From positions 1,798,001 to 1,862,000 of the forward strand of contig JASSUI010000001.1 of the NCBI GenBank assembly GCA_031963415.1: a stretch of 64,000 nucleotides of DNA, read 5' to 3'. Below the pieces are notes generated by a model that saw nothing but the letters and a program-made list of their open reading frames with translations, did no database searches and was not told the origin of the DNA. Of the stretch, positions 42,986 through 50,994 are shown one piece after another. The translations under genes and the position numbers were made by a program. Numbering within the stretch: position 1 is the first letter of the stretch; each line of letters opens with the position of its first letter. This DNA is from JASSUD01 sp031963415. GTDB taxonomy: Bacteria; Pseudomonadota; Gammaproteobacteria; Burkholderiales; Burkholderiaceae.

Positions 42986-43678
42986 TCAGGCTGGACGTTT
43001 TTTGATTAATAAACGTAGATCGTGCGCGATATTATCAGCCGAGTCACTACCCGTTGCCATTAGCCGTGCACGGCCTTGCGCGTCAAATATATAGATGGCT
43101 GAGCTGTGCATGACTTCGTAATTTTCATGAGCATCAGCAGGGCCCGCCTCGTATGCGACACGATAGATTTTGGCGAGCGCTTCAATTTGCTGCACTGTGC
43201 CCGTCAACCCGACAATATGTTGCGCATCGAAAGCGCTTAGATAGGTATGTAGGCTTTTGGGGGTGTCGCGTGTTGGGTCAACAGAAATAAAAAGAATGCG
43301 TACTTTTTGCGCATCGCCGCCAATCTTTTGCAATACCTGCAACAAACGGGTCATCGTTTCTGGACAAATATCGGGGCAGTGGGTGTAGCCAAAATAAACC
43401 AAAACAAAGTTACCTTGATAATTTTTAGCGGTAACTGGCTGGCCCTGGTCAGAAGTGAGCGAGAAATTGAGGTCGGGTAGATGTTTTTCGATTGAAGTCA
43501 GACGCCATTCTTCAGTAGGTTTGCGTTCGCATGCACTCAACAACAGCATGCAGCTTAATGCAAGGAGCGCGGCACGGCTTAAGTGAGACCCAAAGTCAGT
43601 CACCCAAGTAATGGGTTTAACTTGTCGTGGTAGGAAGGCAAAAGCTTGGCGGCAGAATTTATAAATATTGAGCGGCAT
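42986..43678 (-). CDS. SCO1/SenC-family copper protein
   Basis: 230 residues. A lipoprotein-like signal (AALLALSCMLLLSACERKP, Cys about residue 51) anchors a thioredoxin-fold domain. The copper ligands are CxxxC in YFGYTHCPDICPETM and a later histidine in the AYEAGPADAHENYEVMHSSAIYIF region. SCO proteins help assemble the CuA site of cytochrome c oxidase. The first 30 residues precede the hydrophobic segment, and the real start could be internal. It pairs with the PCu(A)C gene downstream. Confidence 0.93.
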   Translation of the reverse strand: MPLNIYKFCRQAFAFLPRQVKPITWVTDFGSHLSRAALLALSCMLLLSACERKPTEEWRLTSIEKHLPDLNFSLTSDQGQPVTAKNYQGNFVLVYFGYTHCPDICPETMTRLLQVLQKIGGDAQKVRILFISVDPTRDTPKSLHTYLSAFDAQHIVGLTGTVQQIEALAKIYRVAYEAGPADAHENYEVMHSSAIYIFDAQGRARLMATGSDSADNIAHDLRLLIKKRPA

Positions 43679-43697
43679 AGAAAGAGAGGGTATTAAA

Positions 43698-43843
43698 TAG
43701 AACTCATTCCATAAATGCCTAAAAGGCCGTGATCGGGGGGCGGGCGGTGCTCGGAATCCTCATGTACGTCCAGTACACTCCGGTTCCTCCGCTCCGGCCT
43801 CCCCCCGCTGACAACCTTTTAGACATTGATGAAACGAATTCTA
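43698..43843. repeat. Palindromic element, family P4, intact 146-bp copy
   Basis: Outer ends TAGAACTCATTCCATAAATG and CATTGATGAAACGAATTCTA are inverted with mismatches. Next come CCTAAAAGG/CCTTTTAG and GATCGGGGGGCGGG/CCTCCCCCCGC. The centre CATGTACGTCCAGTACAC is itself palindromic around GTAC. I count five differences from the copy at 61194-61339. Confidence 0.9.
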
Positions 43844-44039
43844 ATTTATTGAGCATTTTCTGAGGCATTAGCATATGGCCAGAATTGTCTCATATTCAGC
43901 CTCTGCGACAGAGGCTGTTGCGATACTAGAGATCGAAAATAGTTCCTTAACTAATAGCGGCCAGTAAAAAAGAGTTAAGCGTTTGCCACGTATCTTGTCA
44001 GTACAAAAAAACCTGTATTTAGCTGAACAAATTTTTACC

Positions 44040-44145
44040 GAAGGAAGCGCTGATTTAATCGGGAGCAAGGCATCTCGACGAAGACAGTACAAGGGTACGG
44101 CGAGGAGAGATAACGCCGCTCCCGATTAAATCAGCGCTTCCCTAA
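44040..44145. repeat. Palindromic element, family P2, inverted copy
   Basis: It reads AAGGAAGCGCTGATTTAATC to GATTAAATCAGCGCTTCC, and its asymmetric interior (GAAGACAGTACAAGGGTACGG) is the reverse complement of the interior of the 20054-20160 copy. It ends 19 bases before the otsB start codon. The rest of the 486-base sco-otsB gap (43844-44039) has no recognised gene. Confidence 0.85.
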
Positions 44146-44164
44146 CTTTTTTACTTCGATAAAT

Positions 44165-44920
44165 ATGGTCTCAACTTTACCTACTGTCTTACCTCTACAA
44201 GAAAGTGCTTTTTTTTTCGATTTTGATGGGACGTTGGTAGAACTCGCCTCCACACCAGATGGGATTGAGGTAACACCAGTGGTCAGGCCATTGTTACAAC
44301 GTTTATCTGCCATGACAGGGGGTGCAGTAGCGATCGTATCAGGGCGTAGCATTAAAACTTTAGATAGTTTTCTTGCGCCATTGCGGTTGCCTGTAGCGGG
44401 TGAACATGGGGCGGAGCGGCGTGATACGCGAGGTCAGTTATTGGTTAGTGACATAGATCAAGAACAACTTAAACAGATGGCGCTCACTTTGTCTGATATC
44501 GTGCAGGCTCACCCAGGACTGTTACTTGAAGTCAAAGGTGCGGCGTTGAGTTTGCATTTTCGACATGCGCCGCAGCATGAGCATATTGCGTGGCGCGCGA
44601 CAGAAGAGTTGGTCGCGCGTGACTCACAAAAATATGTGGTGCAGCCAGGCAAAATGGTGTTTGAGATTAAGCCCAAAAATGTAGACAAAGGCAAAGCCAT
44701 CGAAGCTTTTTTACAAGAACCTCCTTTTGCTGGTCGCAAGCCCTTTTTTTTCGGAGACGATTTGACCGACGAAAAAGGCTTTGACGTGGTCAATGAGCGT
44801 GGGGGTTGGTCAGTTAAGGTGGGAGGCGGCGCTACGCGAGCACGTGCCCGTTTTGATTCTGTGCAAACTTTGTTAACGTGGCTTGCGCAGATGCTCGAAT
44901 TAAGTGTGGAGCCTGCCTAA
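44165..44920 (+). CDS. otsB: Trehalose-6-phosphate phosphatase
   Basis: 251 residues. It is a HAD-superfamily phosphatase with motif I FFFDFDGTLVELAS (nucleophile Asp about residue 20), motif II AIVSGRS, Lys in VFEIKPKNVDKGKAI, and motif III FFFGDDLTDEKGFDVVN. VAGEHGAERRD is typical of OtsB. It normally follows otsA-encoded trehalose-6-phosphate synthase, which is not in the window. No Shine-Dalgarno sequence is obvious. A P2 palindrome lies just upstream, so expression may depend on a promoter in or before it. Confidence 0.94.
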   Translation: MVSTLPTVLPLQESAFFFDFDGTLVELASTPDGIEVTPVVRPLLQRLSAMTGGAVAIVSGRSIKTLDSFLAPLRLPVAGEHGAERRDTRGQLLVSDIDQEQLKQMALTLSDIVQAHPGLLLEVKGAALSLHFRHAPQHEHIAWRATEELVARDSQKYVVQPGKMVFEIKPKNVDKGKAIEAFLQEPPFAGRKPFFFGDDLTDEKGFDVVNERGGWSVKVGGGATRARARFDSVQTLLTWLAQMLELSVEPA

Positions 44921-44924
44921 ACTC

Positions 44925-44990
44925 ACCATTGTGCGCAACGTCGGTTGGGGTTGGGGTGAGGCAGGAACCCCAACAGGCATGCTAATAACT
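44925..44990. repeat. Partial palindromic element, family P5
   Basis: CGGTTGGGGTTGGGGTGAGG is followed by CAGGAACCCCAACAGGCATG, the P5 hairpin with a longer stem region. It lies between convergent otsB and the ABC exporter gene. Confidence 0.5.
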
Positions 44991-45017
44991 CTCGGTATTT
45001 AATACCGTGAACGAATT

Positions 45018-46907
45018 CTAAGCAGCACGTCTGCTGACCTTATCTAATTGCGTCAAATCACCAACTTGCTGTTTAAGTAGATCACGATAAAGTCCCGGAC
45101 GCTGACGTAGTTCCTCTGGGGAGCCATCGTCCAGCACGTGGCCGTTACTCATCACAATGATGCGGTCAAAATTTTGTAGCGTTGAGAGACGGTGGGCTAC
45201 TGCAATCACAGTACGGCCGCTCATTAAACGATCTAGTGCATGTTGAATCGCTTCTTCTGAAGCGCTATCGAGTGCTGAGGTGGCTTCATCAAGCAGCAAA
45301 ATCGGTGCATCTTTCAAAATTGCGCGAGCAATCGCAATGCGTTGACGCTGACCACCTGAAAGTTTGGTACCACGGTCCCCAACTATCGTATTAAACCCTT
45401 CTGGCATAGCCTCGATAAATTCTGTGCAACGTGCTTCACGTGCTGCAGTAAAAACTTCTTCCGCGCTAGCCGAAGGACGGCCGTAAGCAATATTTTCAAA
45501 CACGGTGCGATGTAACAGCGACGTATCTTGAGGCACTACAGCAATGCTATCGTGCAAGCCTTCACGGGTGATTAATTGAATATCCTGGCCATCGATTTTG
45601 ATGGTGCCGCTGCGCATGTCGTAATTGCGTTGTAGCAATGTCAGTACGGTAGATTTACCGGCACCGGAGGAACCGACTAAACCAACCCGCTGGCCTGCCT
45701 CAATATGCAAACTCAAGTTATTGAGCACACGTGGGCGTCCTGGGTAAGCAAAGCAGACATCCGCAAACTCGATGCTTCTCCCTTGTTTAGTTTTACCTTG
45801 TTCATTGGTTTTAGGGAGTGGATTAGCATCTGGATGGTCGCGCATTTCATGCGGTCTTAGCAGCATTGAAACGGCTTCGGACAAACGAGCGACGTGTTGG
45901 GTGACATCGACCAATGCCACTGCAAGGTCACGGGTACCGTGCAAAATAACAAAGCCAAGCGAGCTGACTAAAACAATATCCCCCGAGGTAACTAGGCCGC
46001 GTTGCCATAACCATAAGGCCCAACCTAATAAACCAACCGTTAAAAGAATGGTTACGCCCGCATGCAACAGTCTTAATTTTTCAAGATAGAGCAAGCTGCT
46101 GCGGCGTGTCATCATTTCTTCGCCCACTTTTGTCCCGAAGCGTTTTTGTTCACGCAGCGTCGCACCGAATAAACGAACTAAGTTCATATTGCTAATTACG
46201 TCAACCAATTCACCATCAACCGCCGCCGCTTGAGTAGCAAACGCATGGTGATACTTGGTGCCACGGCGGGCTAGCTTGAAAAGCACGACAGCTAGTATCC
46301 CAGATGCCAACAACAGTCCACCCGCCATGACGGGATTAACGGCAACAATCATTAAGACCGCACCAGTTACCGCGATACACGGCGGCAGTACGTTCCATGC
46401 CATCAGGTTTTCGATGGTGTACATCGCATTCGATGTGGCAGTAATACGGCTAGCGAGCATGCCTGGCTGTTTCTCAGCGAAGTAACTCGGTGCATGGCCG
46501 CTTAGATAAGCAAACAGATCGCGCCGCAAATCGCCTGTTACATTGACAAACACATGCGCTCCAAACCATCCGCCTACCCGCCACAGTAAATTATCTGCAG
46601 CAATTAAACCGACCAAAATCAAAAAAGCCGGCCAAACCGCCGAGGCTGCATCGCGGCCAACGCTTAACGTATCGATCAAGTTTTTAATCGCATATTGCGA
46701 GCTAAGCGAACAAACGACGGCGGCCAACACACTCATCAACAAAACACTGTGTTGCAGGGGATGGCGACGCACATAGCGGAATAAAAAAGCCAATGGCCGT
46801 TGCGCGTAATGCGCCATTTTGGCCGTTGGAACCGTGTGCTCGTCATTGACTTGAGCGTTGTCGGAATGATTTAAGGTAGGCATTGCAGCTTTAGTGTTTT
46901 TTAGCAT
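45018..46907 (-). CDS. ABC exporter, fused permease and ATPase (MsbA/multidrug type)
   Basis: 629 residues. The N-terminal half is a six-helix exporter domain (for example HSVLLMSVLAAVVCSL, PAFLILVGLIAADNLLW, VMAGGLLLASGILAVVLF). The C-terminal ATPase has Walker A GLVGSSGAGKSTVL, Q-loop VPQDTSLLHRTVFENIAYG, signature LSGGQRQRIAIARAIL, Walker B PILLLDEATSALD and H-loop AVAHRLSTL. A half-transporter like this works as a homodimer, or pairs with a partner; none is adjacent. AGGATG lies about 9 bases before the start. The substrate (lipid, drug or peptide) cannot be decided. Confidence 0.93.
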   Translation of the reverse strand: MLKNTKAAMPTLNHSDNAQVNDEHTVPTAKMAHYAQRPLAFLFRYVRRHPLQHSVLLMSVLAAVVCSLSSQYAIKNLIDTLSVGRDAASAVWPAFLILVGLIAADNLLWRVGGWFGAHVFVNVTGDLRRDLFAYLSGHAPSYFAEKQPGMLASRITATSNAMYTIENLMAWNVLPPCIAVTGAVLMIVAVNPVMAGGLLLASGILAVVLFKLARRGTKYHHAFATQAAAVDGELVDVISNMNLVRLFGATLREQKRFGTKVGEEMMTRRSSLLYLEKLRLLHAGVTILLTVGLLGWALWLWQRGLVTSGDIVLVSSLGFVILHGTRDLAVALVDVTQHVARLSEAVSMLLRPHEMRDHPDANPLPKTNEQGKTKQGRSIEFADVCFAYPGRPRVLNNLSLHIEAGQRVGLVGSSGAGKSTVLTLLQRNYDMRSGTIKIDGQDIQLITREGLHDSIAVVPQDTSLLHRTVFENIAYGRPSASAEEVFTAAREARCTEFIEAMPEGFNTIVGDRGTKLSGGQRQRIAIARAILKDAPILLLDEATSALDSASEEAIQHALDRLMSGRTVIAVAHRLSTLQNFDRIIVMSNGHVLDDGSPEELRQRPGLYRDLLKQQVGDLTQLDKVSRRAA

Positions 46908-47253
46908 GTGGCTTCATCCTAAGTAGAAGATTAGGCGCTTACTGCCATACTATAAAAAACCGGCCTGCCAAGATGTTTCTATACTGTAACAAGCTAAACC
47001 TTATCTTTTAGAACCCGTCCACAAATCCCTTAAAAGGCGTTGGTTTAAAGACCGTTGGTTGGGGTGACAAAAGAACTCCTAACATGAGCCGGTAACCTCG
47101 GTAATCTCTCCTCCTTAGGATCTTGAATACACTCGTAGAATTCGTTAGCAGCCTTACTGCTCAGCTAAGGAAAATGCCTTAAATCAATTCATTAATTCTT
47201 TAAGATACATAAAACATTCGGGTAGAATCAGCGGTTGCTCTTGGAGATTGACC
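46908..47253. other. Divergent spacer with fused P4 and P5 fragments
   Basis: About 346 bases between the divergent ABC exporter and antiporter genes. TAGAACCCGTCCACAAATCC and CTTAAAAGGCG (47010-47042) match a P4 left end. GGTTGGGGTGACAAAAGAAC (47054-47073) matches a P5 hairpin arm. No gene is recognised. Confidence 0.4.
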
Positions 47254-48753
47254 GTGTCCCTTAATACATCCTCTTCCGTGCCGCCGCTTAATGCGGCGGT
47301 ACAAACTAACTCTAACATTCAGCCTACTGCACGCAAGTTCAGTTTGCCTCTACTCACATGCGTGGTGATCGCTTCGATGATTGGTGGTGGGGCCTTTAAT
47401 TTGCCGCAGAATATGTCGCGCAGTGCTGCACTGTTAGCAGTGATCATTGCTTGGCTGATCACTTTTGCTGGCATGTTTCTTCTGGCTAGCACATTTCGCT
47501 TTTTGGCTGATCACCGCCCCGATTTGAAAGCGGGGATTTATTCTTATGCCAAGGAAGGTTTTGGTACCTTTGCCGGCTTTGAGATGGCGTGGGGTTATTG
47601 GCTAGCTGCGACGTTTGGCAATGTGGCGTTGTCAGTATTAAGTATCAAAACGCTTAGTTATTTTTTCCCAATTTTTGCAAATGGCAATGGTTTGCCTTTA
47701 GTCCTGGGTAGTTCGGCGCTAATTTGGTTACTCCATTTCATCATGCTTTCAGGTGTAAAGCGGGTAGCGGTGCTCAATGCTCTTGCAAGCGGAATAAATC
47801 TCATTGCTCTTTCGATTGTCCTTTGCATTATGGCTTTGAAGGTGGACTGGACACAATTCAAGCTTAATTTCTGGGGCGCCGAACAGGGATTGGGGAGCTT
47901 GGTGACGCAGATCAAGAGCACGATGCTGGTTACGCTGTGGGTATTTATGGGCATTGAGAGCGCAGTAGTTGTCTCCAACCGAGCAGCTGATAGCAAGCAA
48001 GTGGGTAGAGCCACTTGTATCGCGTTGGCTGTTTGTACTGTGCTTTATTTCTTATTGTCAGTGTTGCCGTTTGGCTTATTGCCACAATCTCAATTAGCAC
48101 AGCTACCCGCGCCTTCCGCGGCTTATGTACTAGAGGCCTTGGTGGGGCATTGGGGCGCGACGTTAGTGGTTGTTTCATTGCTTATCTCAATTGGTAGCTG
48201 CTGGTTAGCATGGACAATTTTAATTGCCGAGATGCCCTACGAAGCCGCAAAAGGGGGAGTTTTCCCTAAATTTTTCATGCGCCAAAACCGTTGCCAAGCA
48301 CCAGCAGCTTCCTTATGGGTATCGAGTACAGCGATGCAAGCTGGACTTTTTATCGTTTGGTTTGCCAAAGATGCATGGATTTGGTTGATTTCAATTGCTG
48401 GCGTGATGATTCTGCCGACGTATCTGACAAGCACGGCGTATTTATGGCGAGCTGCTCGCCAACCCGATAGTCCTTTTAAAAATGTCGGCAAAAATGGGCG
48501 CCTCGCTTTATGGACAGGTGCGTTAGGCGCTAGCTATGCGCTTTGGCTGTTGTGGGCGGCTGGCCCGCAGTTTTTGTTGATGTCGACGATTATGTTTACG
48601 TTGGGATTGCCGGTTTACTGGTGGGCTAGACGCGAAAATGCGGCTGGGCAAGCGGTTTTTACACGTGGTGAAAAAATAGCAGCCGTAATATTAATCATCG
48701 CAGCGATATATGCGTTAAGGTTGTTCGCTTTGGGTAGTGTGAAAATCAGCTAA
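47254..48753 (+). CDS. Basic amino acid/polyamine antiporter, APC family (ArcD-like)
   Basis: About 499 residues with 12 or more membrane helices. A GTG at 47254 is preferred because GGAG lies 7 bases before it. A TTG at 47248 is in frame but too close to the same site. Residues about 28-50 hold the APC start ACVVIASMIGGGAFNLPQN-like helix (LPLLTCVVIASMIGGGAFNL) with its substrate-binding break. GFEMAWGYWLAATFGNVALS, TMLVTLWVFMGIESAVVVSN and MPYEAAKGGVFPKFF are typical of arginine/ornithine or lysine antiporters. A parasite or symbiont could import host arginine with it. The substrate is inferred from family likeness. Confidence 0.85.
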   Translation: MSLNTSSSVPPLNAAVQTNSNIQPTARKFSLPLLTCVVIASMIGGGAFNLPQNMSRSAALLAVIIAWLITFAGMFLLASTFRFLADHRPDLKAGIYSYAKEGFGTFAGFEMAWGYWLAATFGNVALSVLSIKTLSYFFPIFANGNGLPLVLGSSALIWLLHFIMLSGVKRVAVLNALASGINLIALSIVLCIMALKVDWTQFKLNFWGAEQGLGSLVTQIKSTMLVTLWVFMGIESAVVVSNRAADSKQVGRATCIALAVCTVLYFLLSVLPFGLLPQSQLAQLPAPSAAYVLEALVGHWGATLVVVSLLISIGSCWLAWTILIAEMPYEAAKGGVFPKFFMRQNRCQAPAASLWVSSTAMQAGLFIVWFAKDAWIWLISIAGVMILPTYLTSTAYLWRAARQPDSPFKNVGKNGRLALWTGALGASYALWLLWAAGPQFLLMSTIMFTLGLPVYWWARRENAAGQAVFTRGEKIAAVILIIAAIYALRLFALGSVKIS

Positions 48754-48831
48754 CTTATCGCTTGGCTAGCCTGTGGCATAGCTCGATTAGCTGTTTTTGA
48801 AATCTATTACCTTCAGCTTAGTTTTTCCATA

Positions 48832-48870
48832 TGGGCTGCTTACTTTTAGAAGTAAGCAGCCCATAATCAT
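48832..48870. terminator. Terminator after the antiporter gene
   Basis: TGGGCTGCTTACTT (48832-48845) and AAGTAAGCAGCCCA (48850-48863) form a perfect 14-base stem with a TTAG loop. TAATCATTTTTATT follows. The rest of 48754-49107 is AT-rich and shows no gene; the promoter of the next gene must lie there. Confidence 0.8.
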
Positions 48871-49107
48871 TTTTATTCCTTACTTTCCTATTTTTTTACC
48901 TCGATAAGCATCATTTTTCTCAATTAGTTTGATAAAAGTCTGCCGATAGTCAGATAGTGCTATAAAAAATCTCTTGTTTATATGTGATGAGTCAATATTC
49001 TCTTTTATTTAGTAATTCATGAATTTACCTATTTTTTAGCTGTGCAAGATGGCAGTAGTATTGCGAATAAAAATATTTTCATTTGTATAAATTAAGCTGG
49101 GTGATTT

Positions 49108-50868
49108 ATGAATATTAACGGTTGTGCACAAGGTTCTACGCCTATTTATGGAAAAATTCCTTCTCCTATTCTAAGTACGCAAGAGAGGAAGATTGATAAA
49201 ACAACAATAACAGTATGCTCCAATAAAAAAATCGAATTGCCGCTTGAGATTGTTTATATTATTTTTGAGTCTCACTCAAATATATTAGAGCTTCCACTGA
49301 GATGCATGTTGGTCAGTGTTCACTTTTATAATGCGGTCTGTAGTTTTTTAAGAAAACCTAGTGCGCAGAGGGAGTGGCTTAAAATAGGATTTAATCAATA
49401 TCATCTTTATGGTGCAGAAAATTATGCTAAAAAATACCAGGCGAGAAAAGATAATGCATTAAAAAATATGAAGCATGCGCTTGAGGGTGTAAATCATATT
49501 TCATTTGATTTGGTATTTAGTGAGGCTGAATTTATTAATAATAATTTTAATGAATGTAAAATAGAAATTTTAAAAAATAAGAAAGATATTGTAACGTTAT
49601 ATTTGGATATTAATTTTAAATTTCAATATATAAGCGAAAATGAAGGAGAGATAGGAGATCGATTAGCCGATAACATCGCGATGATCCTTCTTGAGAACCC
49701 TTTGCAGGAAATAAAATTATCTATTAAAGGGCAGATTTTTTCTGTTAATAATTTTTCAACGATATTAGAGGCAATAAGAAAAAAAGTAGACGCAAAAGTA
49801 AAAATCTCTTTAGCAGATTGCATGCTTAATAATGAAGAATTAAAAGAGATTGCGCTACATTTAGATAAAAATATTATTGATTTTGAGCTGATGCAAGATG
49901 GAGTGTATAAAATATCTTCCGAAGAGGGGGAGGAAGGAGTTCATGTAACTACACCTGCATTTAAATTATTCGATAGTAAGCTTGTAAATGCCAAGAGAAT
50001 AACGGTGCAACCTGGCTGCGTTGAGCTAAGAGGTATGATAGATTTCTGCAAGATAATAAATGATAAGCTCGAGGAATTGAATTTGATAGGGTTCCGTTTA
50101 TCAGACCGTATACTTTTAGAAGATTTCTATACTTCATTTGACCTTGGTAATGAAGAGGTTGAATATCTAGCTTTGACGCTTAAAGATACTGCTAAAAATA
50201 TAAAGCGTATAAATTTGTCTCTAAATAATATCGATGATAATGCAATTGAATATTTATTGGATTTAATGTCAATAGAGGGCCTTAAAAAAATAGACTTGTC
50301 TTGGAATAATTTTACTTTTGATGGTATTTTTAAAATACTTCAATCTTTGCTGGAAAATGGAGTAGAGGAAATAGATATATCGAGCCATGAGTTAACATTG
50401 TCTTCGCGGATTAAAGGGATTTTGCTGGATATCTTGGGCGCTAAAAATATACGTCGCTCTCAAGAAATATTCCTGGAAAACCCGTACGCAGAAGCTAGCT
50501 ATATTTATTATAAAGAGACTTATCAAATAGAAAGAAAAGATGGAGGAGGAAGAAAAAATATAAATGTTTTGATTGCGAAAGAATTATATTTGTCTTACAA
50601 ATATACTTTGGAGCATTTAAAGTTTAGGAAAGTAAGTGATTCTGAAAATTCTGAGCAAATAGCGCAGCTTGAGCATAGGGCGCAGCGTTTTGCTGCAGGT
50701 CAAGCGATTGATTATGAACATGAAGATGTTATCTCTGTGGAAAATTATGACTTTAATGGTCAAGAGGATGAAGGCGCTAGCTCTGATGAGTCAGAATCAG
50801 AAGATTCTATTCCTCCAGAGATAGCGTCTTTTATGAGGGTTTTAGACTTTAATTCCGCTAAAAATTGA
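49108..50868 (+). CDS. F-box-like/leucine-rich-repeat protein with acidic tail
   Basis: 586 residues, AT-rich. GGTGA lies five bases before ATG. Residues about 33-75 fit an F-box: KKIELPLEIVYIIFES, then LPLRCMLVSVHFYNAVCSFL. Residues about 110-450 contain ribonuclease-inhibitor-type leucine-rich repeats, clearest at IKRINLSLNNIDDNAIEYLL and LKKIDLSWNNFTFDGIFKIL, followed by VEEIDISSHEL. The last 60 residues are very acidic (GQEDEGASSDESESEDSIPP). It stands between the antiporter gene and acnA and is not part of a conserved operon. The plan resembles the LRR protein at 25320 but with a different LRR class and domain order. An effector role is inferred. No secretion signal is recognised. Confidence 0.85.
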   Translation: MNINGCAQGSTPIYGKIPSPILSTQERKIDKTTITVCSNKKIELPLEIVYIIFESHSNILELPLRCMLVSVHFYNAVCSFLRKPSAQREWLKIGFNQYHLYGAENYAKKYQARKDNALKNMKHALEGVNHISFDLVFSEAEFINNNFNECKIEILKNKKDIVTLYLDINFKFQYISENEGEIGDRLADNIAMILLENPLQEIKLSIKGQIFSVNNFSTILEAIRKKVDAKVKISLADCMLNNEELKEIALHLDKNIIDFELMQDGVYKISSEEGEEGVHVTTPAFKLFDSKLVNAKRITVQPGCVELRGMIDFCKIINDKLEELNLIGFRLSDRILLEDFYTSFDLGNEEVEYLALTLKDTAKNIKRINLSLNNIDDNAIEYLLDLMSIEGLKKIDLSWNNFTFDGIFKILQSLLENGVEEIDISSHELTLSSRIKGILLDILGAKNIRRSQEIFLENPYAEASYIYYKETYQIERKDGGGRKNINVLIAKELYLSYKYTLEHLKFRKVSDSENSEQIAQLEHRAQRFAAGQAIDYEHEDVISVENYDFNGQEDEGASSDESESEDSIPPEIASFMRVLDFNSAKN

Positions 50869-50918
50869 AAGTTTCTTTAGTTGGGAAGCTAGAAGTGTGG
50901 CGCGTGCTGTAATTTATG

Positions 50919-50959
50919 ACTCGCTCCTCGCTTTTAAGAGCGAGAGAGCAAGTGTTTTT
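50919..50959 (+). terminator. Terminator after the F-box-like/LRR gene
   Basis: ACTCGCTC-CTCGCT (50919-50932) pairs with AGCGAG-A-GAGCAAGT (50939-50953) with one bulge and one mismatch. TTTTT at 50955-50959 follows. A second small hairpin, AGGCGC/GCGCCT, lies at 50963-50980 before the convergent acnA stop. Confidence 0.7.
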
Positions 50960-50994
50960 CCCAGGCGCTTGTATGCGCCTGACTTTAAAGGACG

